Of a stretch of DNA of 64,000 nucleotides, positions 15,970 through 25,614 are shown piece by piece (positions within the stretch are counted from its first letter, which is position 1; every line of letters starts with the position of its first letter). Below the pieces are notes generated by a model. It searched no databases and was not told the origin of the DNA. It worked only from the letters and a program-made list of their open reading frames with translations. This DNA is from Pararhodonellum marinum. Its GTDB lineage: Bacteria > Bacteroidota > Bacteroidia > Cytophagales > Cyclobacteriaceae. Both the position numbers and the translations under genes were made by a program. The stretch is from assembly GCF_015354735.1 (NCBI RefSeq), contig NZ_JACEFJ010000001.1, positions 62,001 through 126,000 of the forward strand, read 5' to 3'.

Positions 15970-17805
15970 TTAAAATTGTTCATCCGCATTGGTAGTTGGA
16001 ATGGTGTAGTTTCTGGATGGATCAAACTTGTCAAAGAAATCCACCACGGTCTTTAAATCTTCCATACTTCCTTTGGTCATTTTAACCCCGCCGCTTTTTG
16101 AAGCATCATCCAAAGTGGTAGCGTTGAGATAGAGATCAGCCCATGTTTTGGTATCCACTGTACAGGTTAAATCCGCCGGCCTGTAGTGGTTGGCCGGGTT
16201 AGGAACAAATTCCGCTATGCCCCTGCGTACATGCAGGCCTGCAGAGGTGCCGTTAGAGAAATTGAATACCAACATCTTCTCGGTATTTTCTGATTTTTTT
16301 GGATCAATCCGCACCCTGTACATGTCCACAAAAAACGTAGGTTTGGCAGCAATAATACCCGGCTTAGGTGGCACTACCCTAGGAATCTGCTCTTCTCCTT
16401 CGAGTGCACGCGCTTCACTTAAGAAAAAGGAACGGCCTATTACACTCAAGGAAGTTTGGCCCATAGCCCTGTATACATCGGCCAGTAATTTTCTGGCTTC
16501 GGTGTCTTTAGAGTCAATAGTAAACAGGTAATTTCCAAGTTGTGCTGCCCAGGCCAGTTCACGTTTGGCATATGAAGCCTTGGCTGCCTGCAACACTTTT
16601 TTTCTTCCTCCCATTAGCGCCACTGTCCTTTGTGCTTCTTCTACAGGAGGCAGTTTGTGCAGGGTAGAGAGGTTTCTGTCAAACCAACCCATTTGGTGGT
16701 AAAATACCGCCGGCGTAAACCAAGGGACTTCACCGTAAGCCTGTGCATTGTTGGGAAAAGCTGCCAGGTGTTTGGGCTGATAGACAAAATAGCGTAATTC
16801 ATCAGGACCCAATCCATGCAAAATTCCTCTGAGCGATTGGTCATACACCAAGGTCACCATGTCCATATAATTTGAAATGGCATCAAAAACTTCTTTGCTA
16901 CCCTGAACCGTTTTGGCGTGGGTATTCATCATCACTTCTGGTTTCAAATCCCTGATTACCTGAAGACCGTTTCTCCATTCCCTAGGATCTCTGTAGGAAG
17001 CGCCTCTGATACTGTATAGGTTAGGGGTTCCCGGCCAATAGAAGTTATTCATGACCGCTTTTTGCTTTGGCAGATAAATGGTCAAGCTATGGTCATCCGA
17101 CCTGTTTTCTGTAAAAAACTGAAAATCAATACCTCCAATCTTTACTATTTCCCCATTATCGACGATTTTGTTAGCGGGTAAGTAGGCGTTTTCTTTGATG
17201 CGGTACCTTTGACCCAGCAGGCCATCAGCGCCTGTATCAGGAAGAAAATTACTGAATTGGATCAACTGCCTTGCTGTCAAAACCGGCCCCAATTCAGGAA
17301 TCTGTGCAATGGCACCTCCCGACATAAAATTATTTTGAACTGTTTCGTTGAGCCTTTTGTGACCAATAATGATTGCAGTTTTTGGATCATCAACCATCAC
17401 GCCTGTGCCCATGCAGTAGTGCGAGTGGGTATAAATGGCTGCAATGATGGGTTTTTTACTGATGTTTTCCCTAATAACTTCCCTAAGTTTAATCCCCTCT
17501 TCTTTCGAATCGCCGGAATCGATAATGATCAATCCCTCATCCGAATCAATCACTACCACATTGGTAATAGAATACCCGCCAAGAACCCAAATTCCCTTTG
17601 AAGCTTTTTCTATAGTAGGTTGCGGATATATCAATTGCAAGGTCTGCGCGAAGCCGGCATCGGCTACAGCGCCATTTGGGGCAGTTATCTGTTTGACTTC
17701 CTCACGGCCCATGTACCTGCCGGGGTAATTGAGGTTTGATTGCGCCTTCAGCATAGTTATTAGGCCTGCTGCTATTATCAGTGATAAAAGAATGTGTTTT
17801 TTCAT
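15970..17805 (-). CDS. Alkyl-sulfatase-like MBL-fold protein with altered metal site
   Basis: About 611 residues from ATG 17805, where a signal peptide MKKHILLSLIIAAGLITMLKAQ begins; the longer frame adds an unlikely basic extension. The layout is that of SdsA1-type alkyl sulfatases: MBL domain about 60-320, dimerisation domain about 350-480 (ALMGGRKKVLQAA), and a C-terminal SCP2-like domain (VFNFSNGTSAGLHVRRG, DLTCTVDTKTWADLYL). The metal motif that should read HxHxDH reads HSHYCM, and the later EAPAE and AEN ligands are replaced too, while the NTHAKT histidine is kept. It may bind one metal or a different one, or be a binding protein. It follows its own AraC-type regulator. Confidence 0.8.
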   Translation of the reverse strand: MKKHILLSLIIAAGLITMLKAQSNLNYPGRYMGREEVKQITAPNGAVADAGFAQTLQLIYPQPTIEKASKGIWVLGGYSITNVVVIDSDEGLIIIDSGDSKEEGIKLREVIRENISKKPIIAAIYTHSHYCMGTGVMVDDPKTAIIIGHKRLNETVQNNFMSGGAIAQIPELGPVLTARQLIQFSNFLPDTGADGLLGQRYRIKENAYLPANKIVDNGEIVKIGGIDFQFFTENRSDDHSLTIYLPKQKAVMNNFYWPGTPNLYSIRGASYRDPREWRNGLQVIRDLKPEVMMNTHAKTVQGSKEVFDAISNYMDMVTLVYDQSLRGILHGLGPDELRYFVYQPKHLAAFPNNAQAYGEVPWFTPAVFYHQMGWFDRNLSTLHKLPPVEEAQRTVALMGGRKKVLQAAKASYAKRELAWAAQLGNYLFTIDSKDTEARKLLADVYRAMGQTSLSVIGRSFFLSEARALEGEEQIPRVVPPKPGIIAAKPTFFVDMYRVRIDPKKSENTEKMLVFNFSNGTSAGLHVRRGIAEFVPNPANHYRPADLTCTVDTKTWADLYLNATTLDDASKSGGVKMTKGSMEDLKTVVDFFDKFDPSRNYTIPTTNADEQF

Positions 17806-18096
17806 TGGTTGTTTTTGGATATAATTTTTATTGTATGCCTGCCATTTTCGACAAGGGGGAAAAAATTTTAAAGAGAAATCTCTCATTAAATAGATAGTTT
17901 ATATAAGTGACCCAACTCAAAAGTACTTAAGGTCATCGCGGAAGGCTAAATGTACTGGCATGTATTCAATCAAGAATGGCGAAACCTAATTATTTGGTAG
18001 TAAAAAAGTTAATGGGTTACTCCAAAAATTATCAACAAATGAAAACCATAAATTGAATTACGGTTGATTCCCAAATAATCCCTTGAAAAACCGATG

Positions 18097-19263
18097 TCAA
18101 TGTTTGATGTTTTCTCTGTACTCGGATGGGGAGGTTCCAAGAAATTTTTTGAAAGCATTGGTGAAAGAATTGCGGTTGTTAAAGCCGCATTCACTGGCGA
18201 TGGCTTCCATTTTGTAATTTGACCATTCTCCATTTTCAAATTTTTTAACGCAAAAAAGCACACGCTTTTGGTTGATATAATCCAAAAATCCCAACCCCTT
18301 GAAGGTATTCAAGCATTTTGAAATCTGATAGACGGGAAAATGGATATCCTTAGAAAAATCATTGATAGTGTATCCCGATTTCAAAAATAGCCTATTGTCA
18401 TCCATGTGTGTTTCTATCGACCGCAAGACTTCCTCTAATTTTTTTTCATCTCCCTCAGATATTGAGGTTTTCTTAAGGGCTTTGGTGAACTTTGATATCC
18501 TATTTCCTCCTTCAAAAGGCTTCCCATAAAGCAAAGAAGGGAAAAAGAAAAGAGAAAGACTTGACAGCATCACCCAGCCAACGGAAAACGAATTGACGAT
18601 GTGGTAGGTAGTCAATTTATCCAACCAAAAAATGGTAAGGTAAAAGGGAAACCACATGAAAAACTGGCAAAACAGAAAAAAAATCATCCAATTTTTCCAA
18701 ACCTTGTTTTCATGAGTCAAAATTGATTGTTTTCTTACCCATCTGACTAAAATAATAACCTGTGCCACCCAATAAAAACTGAAAAGTACTGTCCGAAATT
18801 CCTGGTGAAAACCCGGACCAATAAACCTACCTTGGTTAAATTTTCCCAAGAGGTCCAAATCATTGATCTCCTGAAGGATCAATTCTGTCTTTTGAGCTGA
18901 AGAAAGAGATAATGTGTCCCAGTAATCCGCCAGATAAATCAATAGCGGAATCAAATGCAACAAATCATACCACCTCCATAGCCGTTTTTGGGTGTAGAAA
19001 ACAGTGTATAAATAAGGCATTGGAATAAAAATCAGTACAAAAACATTTCCCAATCTGTATAAAAAAGGCCAATGGACAATCAATTGGGAAACTAGTGAGA
19101 AACTCACAAAAATTCCCAGAGATATGCTTAGCTGTCCAAAGCCCAAAGGTTGATTGACAGAATTGGTCCGAAAACCGAAATATAGGATTACCACTGAGGA
19201 TACAATTCCTACCACCACTGCAGCCAAATGAACAAAAGTGATAAAATCAAAATTGATTTCCAT
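18097..19263 (-). CDS. Membrane-anchored AraC-family regulator
   Basis: A 388-residue protein. The N-terminal half (to about residue 245) has seven or so hydrophobic helices. The C-terminal 100 residues form an AraC-type DNA-binding domain with the second helix-turn-helix visible as MEAIASECGFNNRNSFTNAFKKFLGTSPSEYR in pieces. A sensor fused directly to a HTH lets a membrane signal act on transcription. It is transcribed toward the sulfatase paralog at 15970-17805, which it probably controls. A close paralog lies at 24164-25318 beside the other sulfatase. Confidence 0.85.
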   Translation of the reverse strand: MEINFDFITFVHLAAVVVGIVSSVVILYFGFRTNSVNQPLGFGQLSISLGIFVSFSLVSQLIVHWPFLYRLGNVFVLIFIPMPYLYTVFYTQKRLWRWYDLLHLIPLLIYLADYWDTLSLSSAQKTELILQEINDLDLLGKFNQGRFIGPGFHQEFRTVLFSFYWVAQVIILVRWVRKQSILTHENKVWKNWMIFFLFCQFFMWFPFYLTIFWLDKLTTYHIVNSFSVGWVMLSSLSLFFFPSLLYGKPFEGGNRISKFTKALKKTSISEGDEKKLEEVLRSIETHMDDNRLFLKSGYTINDFSKDIHFPVYQISKCLNTFKGLGFLDYINQKRVLFCVKKFENGEWSNYKMEAIASECGFNNRNSFTNAFKKFLGTSPSEYRENIKH

Positions 19264-19430
19264 GGAGTTTCAAGAATAGGCAGGTCATTATCACATGACT
19301 ACTTCATCTAAATTTAGGCTTAATTACCTGAATCCATAAAAATCTACACAAAAAAATATTGAGCAATTTAAAAATGTCTCAACTATTGGTCAGGTATATG
19401 TTTGGAATCTGCCTAAGTATCCAATTCGGC

Positions 19431-20201
19431 TCAATCCACCACCGGAACGTCATAGGCATCATCCTTTTTAATCCTTCTTAAATCCAATTGATGAAAAAGG
19501 GTAATTCTGAACGAATGGATGGTCTGAAGCTCACGGAGCAAAGGCTGCTGGAGCAAAATAAATTGGTAAAGGACTGCCATGCTCAGGTTTCCTTTTGGAG
19601 AGACCATCACTCCTGCCAAAGTCCTGTTCTGGTCAAAAAGCATATAGCCCACGTTCTCCTTGTTGTGGATAAAAAATTCATTGGCAGCCTGCCACCTTAA
19701 TGTGGTAGTTCTTTCAGGTCCCCTTCGAATGGGACCGTCCATTTGAAACAGGTAACGATATCTATTGGTAAGAAAAACGGTGATTGCTTCCGAATTGATG
19801 TCCGTAAACTGCTCCCGCCATCGATGTTCTATGCGTATCCTATGTACGAAATTATGTTTGGAACTACTATGCGTATACTGGGCCTGCTCGTAAATCCTGT
19901 TTTCATGTAGCCATATCCTGAACTTTTCTGACACATAAGTACCAAACCAAGCATACCCTGCGGTAAACCTGAAACCAGAATGGGTGTGGTAAGTCATGCC
20001 AACCCTCGCTGCAGACAAAGTGGAATTGAAGGGAACTACCCCATTGCTGCGGTGATTGAGGTCAAAAGCATAACCCCACCTGTCGGAAAGCCTGCCCGTA
20101 TGGTTATAAGTATACCACCATTGGGGTCGGTTGGATTGGGCCTGGATCTCCAAATTGGACATCAACAAAACAAAAAAAGGGAAAAACAGCCTCCAGTTCA
20201 T
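19431..20201 (-). CDS. DUF2490 outer-membrane protein
   Basis: About 256 residues from ATG 20201, chosen because a signal peptide MNWRLFFPFFVLLMSNLEIQAQ begins there; a start at 20231 is possible. The mature protein has the DUF2490 pattern: WWYTYNHTGRLSDRWGYAFDL, RVGMTYHTHSGFRFTAGYAWFG, NRIYEQAQY and RIRIEHRWREQF, an outer-membrane barrel rich in aromatic girdle residues. Function unknown. It lies between the BamA-like gene and the second regulator, so it may belong to either module. Confidence 0.78.
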   Translation of the reverse strand: MNWRLFFPFFVLLMSNLEIQAQSNRPQWWYTYNHTGRLSDRWGYAFDLNHRSNGVVPFNSTLSAARVGMTYHTHSGFRFTAGYAWFGTYVSEKFRIWLHENRIYEQAQYTHSSSKHNFVHRIRIEHRWREQFTDINSEAITVFLTNRYRYLFQMDGPIRRGPERTTTLRWQAANEFFIHNKENVGYMLFDQNRTLAGVMVSPKGNLSMAVLYQFILLQQPLLRELQTIHSFRITLFHQLDLRRIKKDDAYDVPVVD

Positions 20202-20367
20202 TATGGTATTGTTCAAGTTTTGTAGTTTCATCGCCGCTGCATGATTGTTGATCTGCTTTGACAAAGAAATCCAACAATACGCAATGTACCTTGACCTTGG
20301 TCTGTTTTTCACCTTTTCCCCCTTAATCAATCTAATTCTTATCTCAATTTCTAAAGTCTATGACTTG

Positions 20368-21615
20368 TTAAAAGTATTCATTTAGATTCACAAACAACCC
20401 TTGCGCACCATTTGCGCCAAAACCATAATCAAGACCCAAATTAACCCTCTTTTTCTCATTGATCATGAATCTCAAACCTCCGCCATAGCCAAAGACAAAA
20501 TTACTGAAAGCATTGATGTTTTCAGTTCTGCTGCTTGCGGTAGAGGTATTCAGAAACAATACTCCGCCCCACTTTTCTTTTTCTCTTTGTAAGGGAAACC
20601 GCCATTCAGTTTCTGCATACATAAGATCTTCACCCCTGATTCTACCCTGGGTAAAGGGCCTACCTGACCTGGCAAACATATCCCAGCCAATCGCAGGTAA
20701 AGCAAGGTAAGGTGAGGTACCACTGGTAACAAACCATCCATAGGTCCAAAATGCCAATACATTACGGGGCCGGGATTTATCAAGATTCACATAAGTACGG
20801 TATTCCATCCATAATTGGGAGGCATTGGTGGTACTTCCCAAGAACTCCGGAAATGCCCTTAATGAAATAGCAGCCAATTGCCCTTCATAGGGGTTTACTA
20901 CGTTATCCCGACTATCAAAGGTGGCGTTGGCAGAAAGACCTGATTGGGAATATTTTTCAGTACTGATTCCTTTCAACTCTTGATATCTGTAATGATGGGT
21001 AACTCTCTGGGGAATAGCATCAAGGTCAAGTTGCCTATCATCTATTGCCCAAAAGATATCTAAGTGATACCCTATGCCATAAAACAGGTTCGTCTGCTTG
21101 TGACGTTTCTGTACGGTTTGGTAAAACCTGAAATTATTAAAATACATCATCTCCTGCTCTTGAAAGGGCGGATAGGGATTGTCTGAAGGTGTATCATTTC
21201 CTCCTACCAAGGTGCTCTTATCCAATATTGAGCCCAAGCCATAAGTGGGTTGCGCATTGAGGTTAAAACGGATGTCAGTCAACAGATTGAATTTATCCTC
21301 TTTGGTAAAGGCATTTGCACGAACGGAAGTGAAAAGCTGATTCAAGGTGGTATAGTACAGACCTATCAAGGCAGTAGAGTTTCTTGTATCAGCCTCATTG
21401 CCCATGTTCCAATTTAGCCCCGGCAATACGCCAAACAAAACCCCAACCGTTGGGTTGGCAGCTATCACCGGCAAAAAGGCTATATCCACTTTCTTTTCTT
21501 TTTTCTCTTTATTGCCGCTTTCTTCCCAGGAATCCATTTCACCTTGGGCTATTAAGCTCAAGGGGGTAAAAAATAAGAAGGCCAAAATCCAAATAACAGT
21601 ATGTGTCTTTTTCAT
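20368..21615 (-). CDS. BamA/D15-like outer-membrane barrel
   Basis: A 415-residue protein with a signal peptide (MKKTHTVIWILAFLFFTPLSLIAQ). The mature part resembles the C-terminal 16-strand surface-antigen barrel of the Omp85 family without POTRA domains. Features are FDSRDNVVNPYEGQLAAISL, RSGRPFTQGRIRGEDLMYAETEWRFPL-like residues (RIRG being the conserved L6 loop VRG/I variant) and a final FGYGGGLRFMINEKKRVNLGLDYGFG-like segment. Such POTRA-less barrels may pass or anchor lipids or lipoproteins. It follows the canonical sulfatase gene on the same strand and may work with it at the outer membrane. Confidence 0.8.
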   Translation of the reverse strand: MKKTHTVIWILAFLFFTPLSLIAQGEMDSWEESGNKEKKEKKVDIAFLPVIAANPTVGVLFGVLPGLNWNMGNEADTRNSTALIGLYYTTLNQLFTSVRANAFTKEDKFNLLTDIRFNLNAQPTYGLGSILDKSTLVGGNDTPSDNPYPPFQEQEMMYFNNFRFYQTVQKRHKQTNLFYGIGYHLDIFWAIDDRQLDLDAIPQRVTHHYRYQELKGISTEKYSQSGLSANATFDSRDNVVNPYEGQLAAISLRAFPEFLGSTTNASQLWMEYRTYVNLDKSRPRNVLAFWTYGWFVTSGTSPYLALPAIGWDMFARSGRPFTQGRIRGEDLMYAETEWRFPLQREKEKWGGVLFLNTSTASSRTENINAFSNFVFGYGGGLRFMINEKKRVNLGLDYGFGANGAQGLFVNLNEYF

Positions 21616-21931
21616 AATTTTTTTGGATAAACTAAATTTAACTGATCTAATGTAATAGAAGTGGGTACCAAGTTTTCTCTCTACTTACCTGCATTTAGCA
21701 AATCATGGCAAGTACTTTTTCAAATAGTAAAGTGACATTGATCCTTCTCCAATAAATGGTAAATCCATTTTCAAATACTTATCTAGACATTCATGGGAAA
21801 TAACCGAAAACACTTGGTTTCAAGCCATTGCCAAAGTGTTTTTTGGCAATGGCTTTGATTCCATATTTTATCAAGGATCGTGTTCGCATGTGCTTTATAA
21901 CCTTTGCCTAATCTTGCATGTCAATGCAATT
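21616..21931. other. Gap between canonical sulfatase and BamA-like gene
   Basis: About 316 bp. It contains one perfect hairpin at 21822-21855 and is otherwise AT-rich. The size suggests that the BamA-like gene has its own promoter. Confidence 0.6.
21822..21855. terminator. 14-bp perfect hairpin after the sulfatase gene
   Basis: AAGCCATTGCCAAA (21822-21835) pairs with TTTGGCAATGGCTT (21842-21855). It lies about 75 nt past the minus-strand sulfatase stop. No good T-run follows on the minus strand, so it may be a terminator of low strength or an RNA-stabilising stem. Confidence 0.4.
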
Positions 21932-24043
21932 CTATTCCGGTGTATTACGTCTTAAACCTTCAGCCGAATAAGCATCTGTGGCAGGAAAATCCTGAGATCC
22001 ACGAATACGGGTACCTGGCATAATCGGAAACCGTGGATCAAAGTTGACCATTGCGGAACCTATCTTGGCAAGAATCGAAGGATCGCCTTCGGTCTTTGCA
22101 GTTCCGTCCTTGATCATATCCGCCAAAGTCTGAACTCCCATCATTGCCTTCTCTAGGTCTTTTCGATTGATGGTAATCGTAAGGTCCGGATTCGGTAACA
22201 GATAACCTTGGATGTTGGTCAGGGTTTCGTTGCTTAATTCAACGGCGAATTTCTCGCCATTGTCCGGAGTGATAAGATTGATACCATACTTCATGCCTTG
22301 GGTTTTTCGGCCATCCATCCGGATCGCGAGGAAGTCGAGAAACTGACCTGTGGTCATGACTCGGATCACATCAGGGCTACTGGAGCTTGGAATCGCGGAT
22401 CCCGGAATGTCATTCCTTAATTCATAGGCAGCAGCAAGGAAGCTGTTGCGAAGACCCGGATTCTCCTGCTGGTAGCCTATCTGCTCAAATGCATCAGCCA
22501 AAAGATCTTTTCCTTCCTGATTGTCCGGCTCAGCCTGGACTAGTCGGTTCAGTATCTCGGTGGCATGCTTGTATTTGCCATCGGCGATCAGTTGCTCGCC
22601 CTTGTCCAATATTTTCTTGGAACCTCCCATCATTTCAACATACAAGGGAGCGGATTCTTCAGGCGAAAGCGGGATCAGGTTGGTAGGATTACTATCCCAA
22701 TAACCCAGAAAACGCTGTATAACCCCACGGGCGTTGTTTTCGGCGGAGCCATGATAGTCACGGGTATGCCATGCCGCTTTTTGAAGACTTTGCGGAGGTG
22801 CGTAAACGTTGTGGATCTGATTGATGGTCACACCCTGATTGGCATGATGGAGAACCTGATTATTCAGGTGCGCATATGCATCGCGGGTGTCGCGCAATAC
22901 TTCCCGGATGCGTTCATTGCCCCAGCGAGGCCAGTGATGAGAGGAAAACATTACTTCGGCCTTGTCTCCGAAAAGATATAGCGACTCATTAATGTATTTC
23001 GACCACCTTAGGGCATCGCGTACCGGTGCACCGCGTAGCGTGTAGATATTGTGCATTCCATGCTGCACGTTTTCCGCCATCCACAGAGCTTTCAAGTCTG
23101 GCATGTAGGTATTCATCTCTGCGGGTGCTTCTGTGTCCGGAGTCAATTGGAAAATCATGCGAACGCCGTCTACCATCACTTCCTCGATAGGCTTCGTGAT
23201 CAGTTTGGTGGGAGCAATAAGACCAACGGAACCGAGAGACACGCCATGGCCGAGGCCTTGGCTTACAAAGCCATACGGGTTTCGCGGTAATAGCAAGCCG
23301 TATTGGTAGAAAAGTCGCCGGTTCATCACGTTACCGGCAAATACAAGCTCAGAAACCAGGTGTTGCATGAAACCATCGGGCGCGATCACCTGAACCTTTC
23401 CGGATCGCACGTCCTCATCAGAGACCAATCCCCGCACGCCTCCCCAATGGTCGCCGTGGTTGTGGGAATAGATGACCGTTGAGATCGGCAAACCCTCACC
23501 AACATGCTCCTGAAACAGCTTCCAAGCAGCACGTGCTGTCTCTGCGCTAACCAAAACGTCATATGCAATCCATCCTTTTTTTCCACGGATGAAGGTTATC
23601 TGTGACAGATCGATGCCCCTCACCTGATAGATGCCCGGAGTGACCTCGTAAAGCCCGTAGTTCTGATTGAGTTTAGCCATGCGGTGCAGGGAGGGATGAA
23701 TACTGCTGAACTGCTCCTTTTCATCGATAAAGTTGTAAGCATCCATGTCCCAAGCGACATGTCCCTGGGCGGACATGATCTGACGCTCTGTCATCGCTGC
23801 GATGAAACCCTTTTTGTTCTCTTCAAAATCACGCGTGTCGGAAAAGGGAAGAGAGTTCCTCGCTTCGTCGAAGATTTTCTTGGTGTACTCGGATGGAGCC
23901 TTTCCTTTGGGATCAAAGTGGTCACTGACACTTAAATCATCAACTGAAGATTCGGAATTCTGATTGGTACAACTGATTTGGCTGGCTACTATCACCAAAA
24001 AAACTGGAATCATTAAGGTTTTATAAACAGGTTTTATGTCCAT
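21932..24043 (-). CDS. Alkyl sulfatase of SdsA1 type, lipoprotein
   Basis: A 703-residue zinc hydrolase that would cleave primary alkyl sulfates to alcohol and sulfate. It starts with a lipoprotein signal ending SQISC. The metal motif YSHNHGDHWGG (HxHxDH) is intact near residue 195. The downstream ligands appear in TPDTEAPAEMNTYMPDLKAL and MAENVQHGMHNIYTLRGA-like residues, and in SSHHWPRWG. A dimerisation domain (MMGGSKKILDKGEQLI) and a C-terminal SCP2-like domain follow. Lipidation suggests attachment to the envelope rather than free secretion. The regulator gene is directly upstream. The gene seems somewhat GC-richer than its surroundings. Confidence 0.9.
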   Translation of the reverse strand: MDIKPVYKTLMIPVFLVIVASQISCTNQNSESSVDDLSVSDHFDPKGKAPSEYTKKIFDEARNSLPFSDTRDFEENKKGFIAAMTERQIMSAQGHVAWDMDAYNFIDEKEQFSSIHPSLHRMAKLNQNYGLYEVTPGIYQVRGIDLSQITFIRGKKGWIAYDVLVSAETARAAWKLFQEHVGEGLPISTVIYSHNHGDHWGGVRGLVSDEDVRSGKVQVIAPDGFMQHLVSELVFAGNVMNRRLFYQYGLLLPRNPYGFVSQGLGHGVSLGSVGLIAPTKLITKPIEEVMVDGVRMIFQLTPDTEAPAEMNTYMPDLKALWMAENVQHGMHNIYTLRGAPVRDALRWSKYINESLYLFGDKAEVMFSSHHWPRWGNERIREVLRDTRDAYAHLNNQVLHHANQGVTINQIHNVYAPPQSLQKAAWHTRDYHGSAENNARGVIQRFLGYWDSNPTNLIPLSPEESAPLYVEMMGGSKKILDKGEQLIADGKYKHATEILNRLVQAEPDNQEGKDLLADAFEQIGYQQENPGLRNSFLAAAYELRNDIPGSAIPSSSSPDVIRVMTTGQFLDFLAIRMDGRKTQGMKYGINLITPDNGEKFAVELSNETLTNIQGYLLPNPDLTITINRKDLEKAMMGVQTLADMIKDGTAKTEGDPSILAKIGSAMVNFDPRFPIMPGTRIRGSQDFPATDAYSAEGLRRNTPE

Positions 24044-24163
24044 AATTTTTTTTATAAATTATTTACTTTTAAATATTCTATAAATGTACTTATGAGACTA
24101 AAAGTATTTTCAGTTTAGACACTACTACATGCCAATCTTTCAACAAAATTGGCGAGATAAATT

Positions 24164-25318
24164 TCAGGCTTTTCTTTTTAAAGACTTGATATACATGGAA
24201 GGGGAAACATTTTTGAATTTTTGAAAAGCAAGGGTAAAAGAATTGCGGTTATTGAAGCCTGACAATTCAGCAAGACCCAATAAGGAAAGATGTTCAACCT
24301 TTCCCGATGCGATCAAATGACAGGATTCCTCAATCCTTTTTCGGTTGATCAAATCAGAAAAATTAGTCTTGAGATGATGGTTGATATACTGTGTCAACAA
24401 ATAAACAGGGATGTCTGTATCTACAGCCAGTGCATGAATGGAGTAACCATGTTGGAGAAATTTTTTATCCCGATCCAAAATCTCAACAAGTTTGGATTCA
24501 ATTTCTTTTGCCTTTTGGTCAGAAGGGTTTTCAATCTTCACTGTTTTATTCTTAATTTTTTGTTTTACAAATTTTTCCTCATCCAAACCATAAAGAATCT
24601 TTGGAAAAAAAACAAGGGCAAAACCTGTAATCAGGTTAAGAATGACAATGGTCAAATGAATCAAAAAAAAATTGGACAGAGGATCTATGGCCCAGAAAAA
24701 TAATAAGAAGGGAAAAAAAACCAATAATTCCAACCCCAGAAAGATCTTAATCCAGACAAACCATTCTTTAGCAAATCCGTCTTTATCGTAATTTTTGTTT
24801 TTTGACCTTACCAAGATAACCGAAAGAATCCAATAAAAAGCTAAAATGACCGACCTAAGGGGATTATAGAAATCGGAAGGAAAAAAACGGCTTTGGGTAT
24901 AACTGGTATACAAGGCTGGATTGGAAATTTCAGATTGAATCAATAGAATTTTTTCCTCATTATCAAGCATATATACCGGCCAAAAATCTACAAAAAAAAT
25001 AAAAGCAGGCAGTATATGAATAAAATCTTTCCAATTAAATCCCCGATCAGTTAAAACTGTTCGGATATATAGATACATCAAAGGCATAAACAGGAATCCA
25101 GCCAAATTTCCAGTCCTATAAAAAAATGGAAATTGAACGAAAGATCCAGAAGTAAGTAACCAGACGATAAAAGAAGTAAAGGTGAGTAATAAAAAATTGA
25201 TGCCAAGAAGGATGTTGTGCCGATTTGTTTTGAAGCCAAAAAAAATCAATATCAAACCCACCAAAGAACCAATAAACATCGAAAAAAGGAAGAAAAGATT
25301 TACTAGGGTAATTTCCAT
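24164..25318 (-). CDS. Membrane-anchored AraC-family regulator (paralog)
   Basis: About 384 residues from ATG 25318; a start eight codons earlier is possible, but the chosen MEITLVNLFFLF matches the MEINFDFITFVH start of the paralog at 18097-19263. Several hydrophobic helices fill the N-terminal 240 residues. The C-terminal AraC domain ends with LLGLAELSGFNNRNSF and TLAFQKFKNVSPSMYIKSL. It is transcribed toward the canonical sulfatase with a 120-nt gap and is the likely regulator of that gene. Confidence 0.85.
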   Translation of the reverse strand: MEITLVNLFFLFSMFIGSLVGLILIFFGFKTNRHNILLGINFLLLTFTSFIVWLLTSGSFVQFPFFYRTGNLAGFLFMPLMYLYIRTVLTDRGFNWKDFIHILPAFIFFVDFWPVYMLDNEEKILLIQSEISNPALYTSYTQSRFFPSDFYNPLRSVILAFYWILSVILVRSKNKNYDKDGFAKEWFVWIKIFLGLELLVFFPFLLFFWAIDPLSNFFLIHLTIVILNLITGFALVFFPKILYGLDEEKFVKQKIKNKTVKIENPSDQKAKEIESKLVEILDRDKKFLQHGYSIHALAVDTDIPVYLLTQYINHHLKTNFSDLINRKRIEESCHLIASGKVEHLSLLGLAELSGFNNRNSFTLAFQKFKNVSPSMYIKSLKRKA

Positions 25319-25614
25319 ACTAAACCAAATCAAATTGGACAATCCATGTTACCAAATATAACCTAATTTTTTCTGCAACATGGATTCTTGAAATATTATA
25401 AAGATCAAAAATAATTGATATGGTAGTAAAAATAGGAATTGAATCAAACCTGTTCTTCTGTTTTTCAATAGTTTGCCAAAATTCTGCAGCTCTTTGCAAC
25501 AACTTTGACTTTTCTATTAAGTTAACGGAATATTAAATTAATTTTGCTCGCCTCAAATTAGAGAACAGGTTATCTGGGGCAATCATATACGGTCTTCTAT
25601 TTTCAAATTTAATC

